DNA from: an uncultured Desulfomonile sp. | Lineage (GTDB): Bacteria > Desulfobacterota > Desulfomonilia > Desulfomonilales > Desulfomonilaceae | Assembly (NCBI GenBank): GCA_903920415.1 | Contig: CAIXMD010000513.1 | Coordinates: forward strand, 1-7,277 | Direction: 5' to 3' | DNA length: 7,277 bases | Shown: positions 5,451 to 7,277 of the stretch, piece after piece | Numbering within the stretch: the stretch's first letter is position 1 | How the letters are laid out: every line of letters starts with the position of its first letter | Translations under genes and position numbers: made by a program | The notes under the pieces: model-generated | What the model was told of the DNA's origin: nothing | The model's input: the letters and a program-made list of their open reading frames with translations, nothing else | Database searches by the model: none

Positions 5451-6767
5451 TCAACCCAATACTTCCATCATTAGTCCGAACACGTCGGTTATGCGAGGTT
5501 GAGAGAGCCGTTTCCCAATGTCCGGGTCGTCCACAATGAGAAAAGCATCGTCATGGGTATGCATGCCGGTAAAGATGTCCGTCATGGTAGCAGCCCGAAC
5601 GTTCAAAGCTCCCTTAGGATCATACCCCGACCGAGGTATCACCACGAGATCCGGTGCCCAAGCGATACATTTTCCATCAAAAATATCCTCTTTCAAGAGC
5701 ACTCTTGTGAAAAGCCGGTCCTCCGGCCTGTCTGATCCTTGAGGGCTGAGGAAACCTATATCTATCAGTCGTAGGCTTTCCAACTCCTTCTTGAGGGATA
5801 TCCTCATCATCTCAGCCTCTTTTGAGTTGAGAGCACCATGAGAAAATCTTTCCTTCGAGTTCAGGTAGATTCTGGAAGGGTCCATTGCAAAGGCCTTGGA
5901 ACCCGGATGAATGTCCTCTGGTGAAACCGGTTCCGACTTTACAAAAGAAATATATCCCATGGTTTTTAAAATATGATTCAAATACACCTGAGTCTTTAGT
6001 CGAGTGAAACCATGGTCCGAAAGCACGATCAACCTGGCGAACTTCCCACATTTTTCCACAAAGCGGCTAAAGAACGAGTCTATCATGCGGTAATAATCAA
6101 TGAAGTCTTTGTGGAGAGGATGAGAGGGGTCTTGGGCTGCATCGAAAAAGAAATGGTGCAGCCGGTCTGTTCCTGTGATCACACCGATGAACAGGTCCCA
6201 GTTTTCCCTTTCCATTAAAGTCAACATTACTTCCGAGTGAATCTTTAGAGTTTCGAAAAGATCTCTTACAAGAAACCGCCGATCCTGGCGACCTTTCACT
6301 GCGTCCACATCTATCCTGTAGTTCCTGGATTTCAACCAAGCGATCATGGATTCGGGATAAACCGACCGCTCAAATAAAGGAGCCACGAAACCTGATATAA
6401 GAATCCCATTCAGCGGCCGTGCAGGGTAAGTAAACGGCAGATTAACGACCACAGAGGTCTTGCCTGGCAGCGCATTCCAAATTACGGTACTTCGTATGTC
6501 GTCGAAGGAGGGCAGTCGAAGGGCAAGCTTGTCGGGCCATACATCTGTGAATCCAAATATTCCGTGATCGCCGGGATTCTTGCCGGTCATAAATGAAGTC
6601 CAGGCAACGGAAGAGACGCAAGGTAAAGAGGTTTCCATCCTCAAAAAAGTTCCTGACTTTGCTGTTTCTGCAAGACGCGGCATAATACCTTTGGCAAAAA
6701 AATCCTGAAGCAAGGAAAATGGGACACCATCGAGGCCGAGAACTGCTACCTTTGTGGCGTGATTCAT
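5451..6767 (-). CDS. Alkaline phosphatase superfamily hydrolase (COG3379-like, type I phosphodiesterase/nucleotide pyrophosphatase)
   Basis: A 438-residue member of the AlkP superfamily, metal-dependent enzymes that cleave phosphate mono- or diesters. Metal ligands and nucleophile can be placed: D13 in VLGLDGVP (9-16); SSVAWTSFMTG (52-62) with T57 or a nearby Ser as candidate nucleophile; D201 and H205 in GTDRLHHFFF (199-208); D251 and H252 in LSDHGF (249-254); and H403 or H405 in GMHTHDDAF (401-409). LPFTYPARPLNGILISGF (110-127) is also typical of COG3379 proteins, whose substrates are largely unknown. No signal peptide or membrane helix is visible, so a cytoplasmic location is inferred. I chose the ATG at 6767 because AGGGAG stands nine bases upstream and this ATG shares its A with the TAA of the PHP gene. 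An in-frame ATG at 6788 would lie upstream of that Shine-Dalgarno. trmL follows after nine bases. Phosphatase, phosphodiesterase and phosphomutase activities all remain possible. Confidence 0.88.
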   Translation of the reverse strand: MNHATKVAVLGLDGVPFSLLQDFFAKGIMPRLAETAKSGTFLRMETSLPCVSSVAWTSFMTGKNPGDHGIFGFTDVWPDKLALRLPSFDDIRSTVIWNALPGKTSVVVNLPFTYPARPLNGILISGFVAPLFERSVYPESMIAWLKSRNYRIDVDAVKGRQDRRFLVRDLFETLKIHSEVMLTLMERENWDLFIGVITGTDRLHHFFFDAAQDPSHPLHKDFIDYYRMIDSFFSRFVEKCGKFARLIVLSDHGFTRLKTQVYLNHILKTMGYISFVKSEPVSPEDIHPGSKAFAMDPSRIYLNSKERFSHGALNSKEAEMMRISLKKELESLRLIDIGFLSPQGSDRPEDRLFTRVLLKEDIFDGKCIAWAPDLVVIPRSGYDPKGALNVRAATMTDIFTGMHTHDDAFLIVDDPDIGKRLSQPRITDVFGLMMEVLG

Positions 6768-7277
6768 TATTCGGCTCTCCCTCGACATGTGCGATCAGTC
6801 GAGTAAACTTCTGACGCAGGAAGTATATTCTTGTCTTCAGAAGAACCGTTGTCGGAATATAATGTTTTTTTTCGTGTTTTCAGGTGGTCCAAGAGAGAGT
6901 ATGGTATGGGGTCCCTCCCTGGAATAATCCCTAGTTGAACTTCAGGTTTATTGGATCCATGAAAATCTGTGCCGCCTGAAACCAGAAGGTCAAGTTTCCT
7001 GGCTAGATCAAGGTAAGCCTTGGTCTGTTGGGGGGTATGCCTTGGATAATATGTCTCGATGCCTTGCAGTCCGTATGAAATCAGATCTCGAAGGATTTTC
7101 TCCAGGCGTTCAGGTTCGTTTTCGTTCAGCGAGTACGGATGCGCCAGGACGGCAAGTCCTCCTGCGCGCGTAATCAGTTTTACGGCTTCTCTTGGTGGGA
7201 GTTTGACCTTTTCCACATAAGCTGGAGCCCCCTTTTTCAGATAACGGTCGAATGCTTCTTGAATTGTTTTCACGTAC
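6767..7277 (-). CDS. PHP-domain phosphoesterase, C-terminal part (N terminus outside the window)
   Basis: About 169 codons of a polymerase-and-histidinol-phosphatase (PHP) domain protein, running off the right edge, so its start is not visible. The part seen matches the C-terminal region of the COG0613 group (TrpH/YciV, RNase AM and nucleoside 3',5'-bisphosphate phosphatases), which uses a metal cluster held by His and Asp. Counting from the GTG codon at 7273, recognisable pieces are IQEAFDRYLKKGAPAYV (4-20), GLAVLAHPYSL (39-49) with H45, GIETYYPRHTPQQT (71-84) with H79, and GGTDFHGSNKP (100-110) with D103 and H105, the last metal-binding pair. A polar tail of roughly 30 residues follows the domain. 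The GTG at 7273 is an internal valine, not a start: the preceding codon is open and family members have a GYV-like run here, with their metal-binding N-terminal half further upstream. The stop overlaps the start of the AlkP-like gene by one base. Confidence 0.9.
   Translation of the reverse strand, partial: YVKTIQEAFDRYLKKGAPAYVEKVKLPPREAVKLITRAGGLAVLAHPYSLNENEPERLEKILRDLISYGLQGIETYYPRHTPQQTKAYLDLARKLDLLVSGGTDFHGSNKPEVQLGIIPGRDPIPYSLLDHLKTRKKTLYSDNGSSEDKNILPASEVYSTDRTCRGRAE
6777..6782 (-). promoter_or_regulatory. Ribosome binding site inside the PHP gene that sets the AlkP-like start
   Basis: AGGGAG on the minus strand, within the last codons of the PHP gene and nine bases before the ATG at 6767. 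With the TAATG stop/start overlap it indicates translational coupling, and it rules against the alternative ATG at 6788. Confidence 0.7.

Noticed and set aside
6768..6788. ATG at 6788 as the start of the AlkP-like gene (7 extra residues)
   Set aside because: The AGGGAG Shine-Dalgarno lies downstream of it and is spaced correctly for the ATG at 6767, which also forms the TAATG overlap.
7271..7273. GTG at 7273 as the start of a short PHP protein
   Set aside because: The frame stays open to the window edge and the PHP domain would lack its N-terminal metal ligands; this is an internal valine of a truncated gene.

Overview
This window looks like ordinary chromosomal sequence from an anaerobic bacterium, most plausibly a Desulfobacterota (deltaproteobacterial) sulfate reducer or syntroph. 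That assignment is an inference. It rests on balanced base composition by eye, a stand-alone B12-dependent acyl-CoA mutase large subunit, and a COG3379-type AlkP hydrolase next to a PHP phosphatase. No rRNA, tRNA, CRISPR array, insertion sequence, phage gene or origin was seen. Seven genes fill almost the whole window, and no gene-free stretch exceeds about 85 bases.

Layout from left to right. (1) 64-1692 (+): a 542-residue acyl-CoA mutase large subunit of the methylmalonyl-CoA mutase family, without its own cobalamin domain. It has a short AT-rich upstream region carrying a possible -10 box and a dyad. (2) It converges on a two-gene minus-strand unit, transcribed from 4508 down to 1731: an S66 LD-carboxypeptidase (ldcA-like), then glutamine-dependent NAD+ synthetase (nadE), with an 81-bp spacer holding a strong Shine-Dalgarno for nadE. 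(3) Divergent from ldcA, across another 81-bp gap, is a 117-residue single-domain response-regulator receiver (4590-4943, +). (4) This converges on a tight minus-strand cluster, transcribed from beyond the right edge down to 4971: the C-terminal part of a PHP-domain phosphoesterase (cut by the window edge), an alkaline-phosphatase-superfamily hydrolase whose start overlaps the PHP stop (TAATG), and a TrmL-type tRNA 2'-O-methyltransferase 9 bp further on.

How the genes relate. The mutase would rearrange the carbon skeleton of an acyl-CoA in propionate, branched-acid or hydrocarbon metabolism. Its radical and carboxylate residues are kept, but many CoA-channel and corrin-face residues are replaced, so the substrate is uncertain. 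NadE makes NAD+, LdcA recycles murein peptides, and TrmL modifies the tRNA wobble base. PHP and the AlkP-like protein are both phosphoester hydrolases and are probably translationally coupled. The receiver has no output domain and no adjacent kinase, so its partner must be encoded elsewhere.

I found no convincing evidence of a new multi-gene system. The most notable item is the divergent mutase. Comparisons with characterised family members were made from memory, not from a computed alignment.
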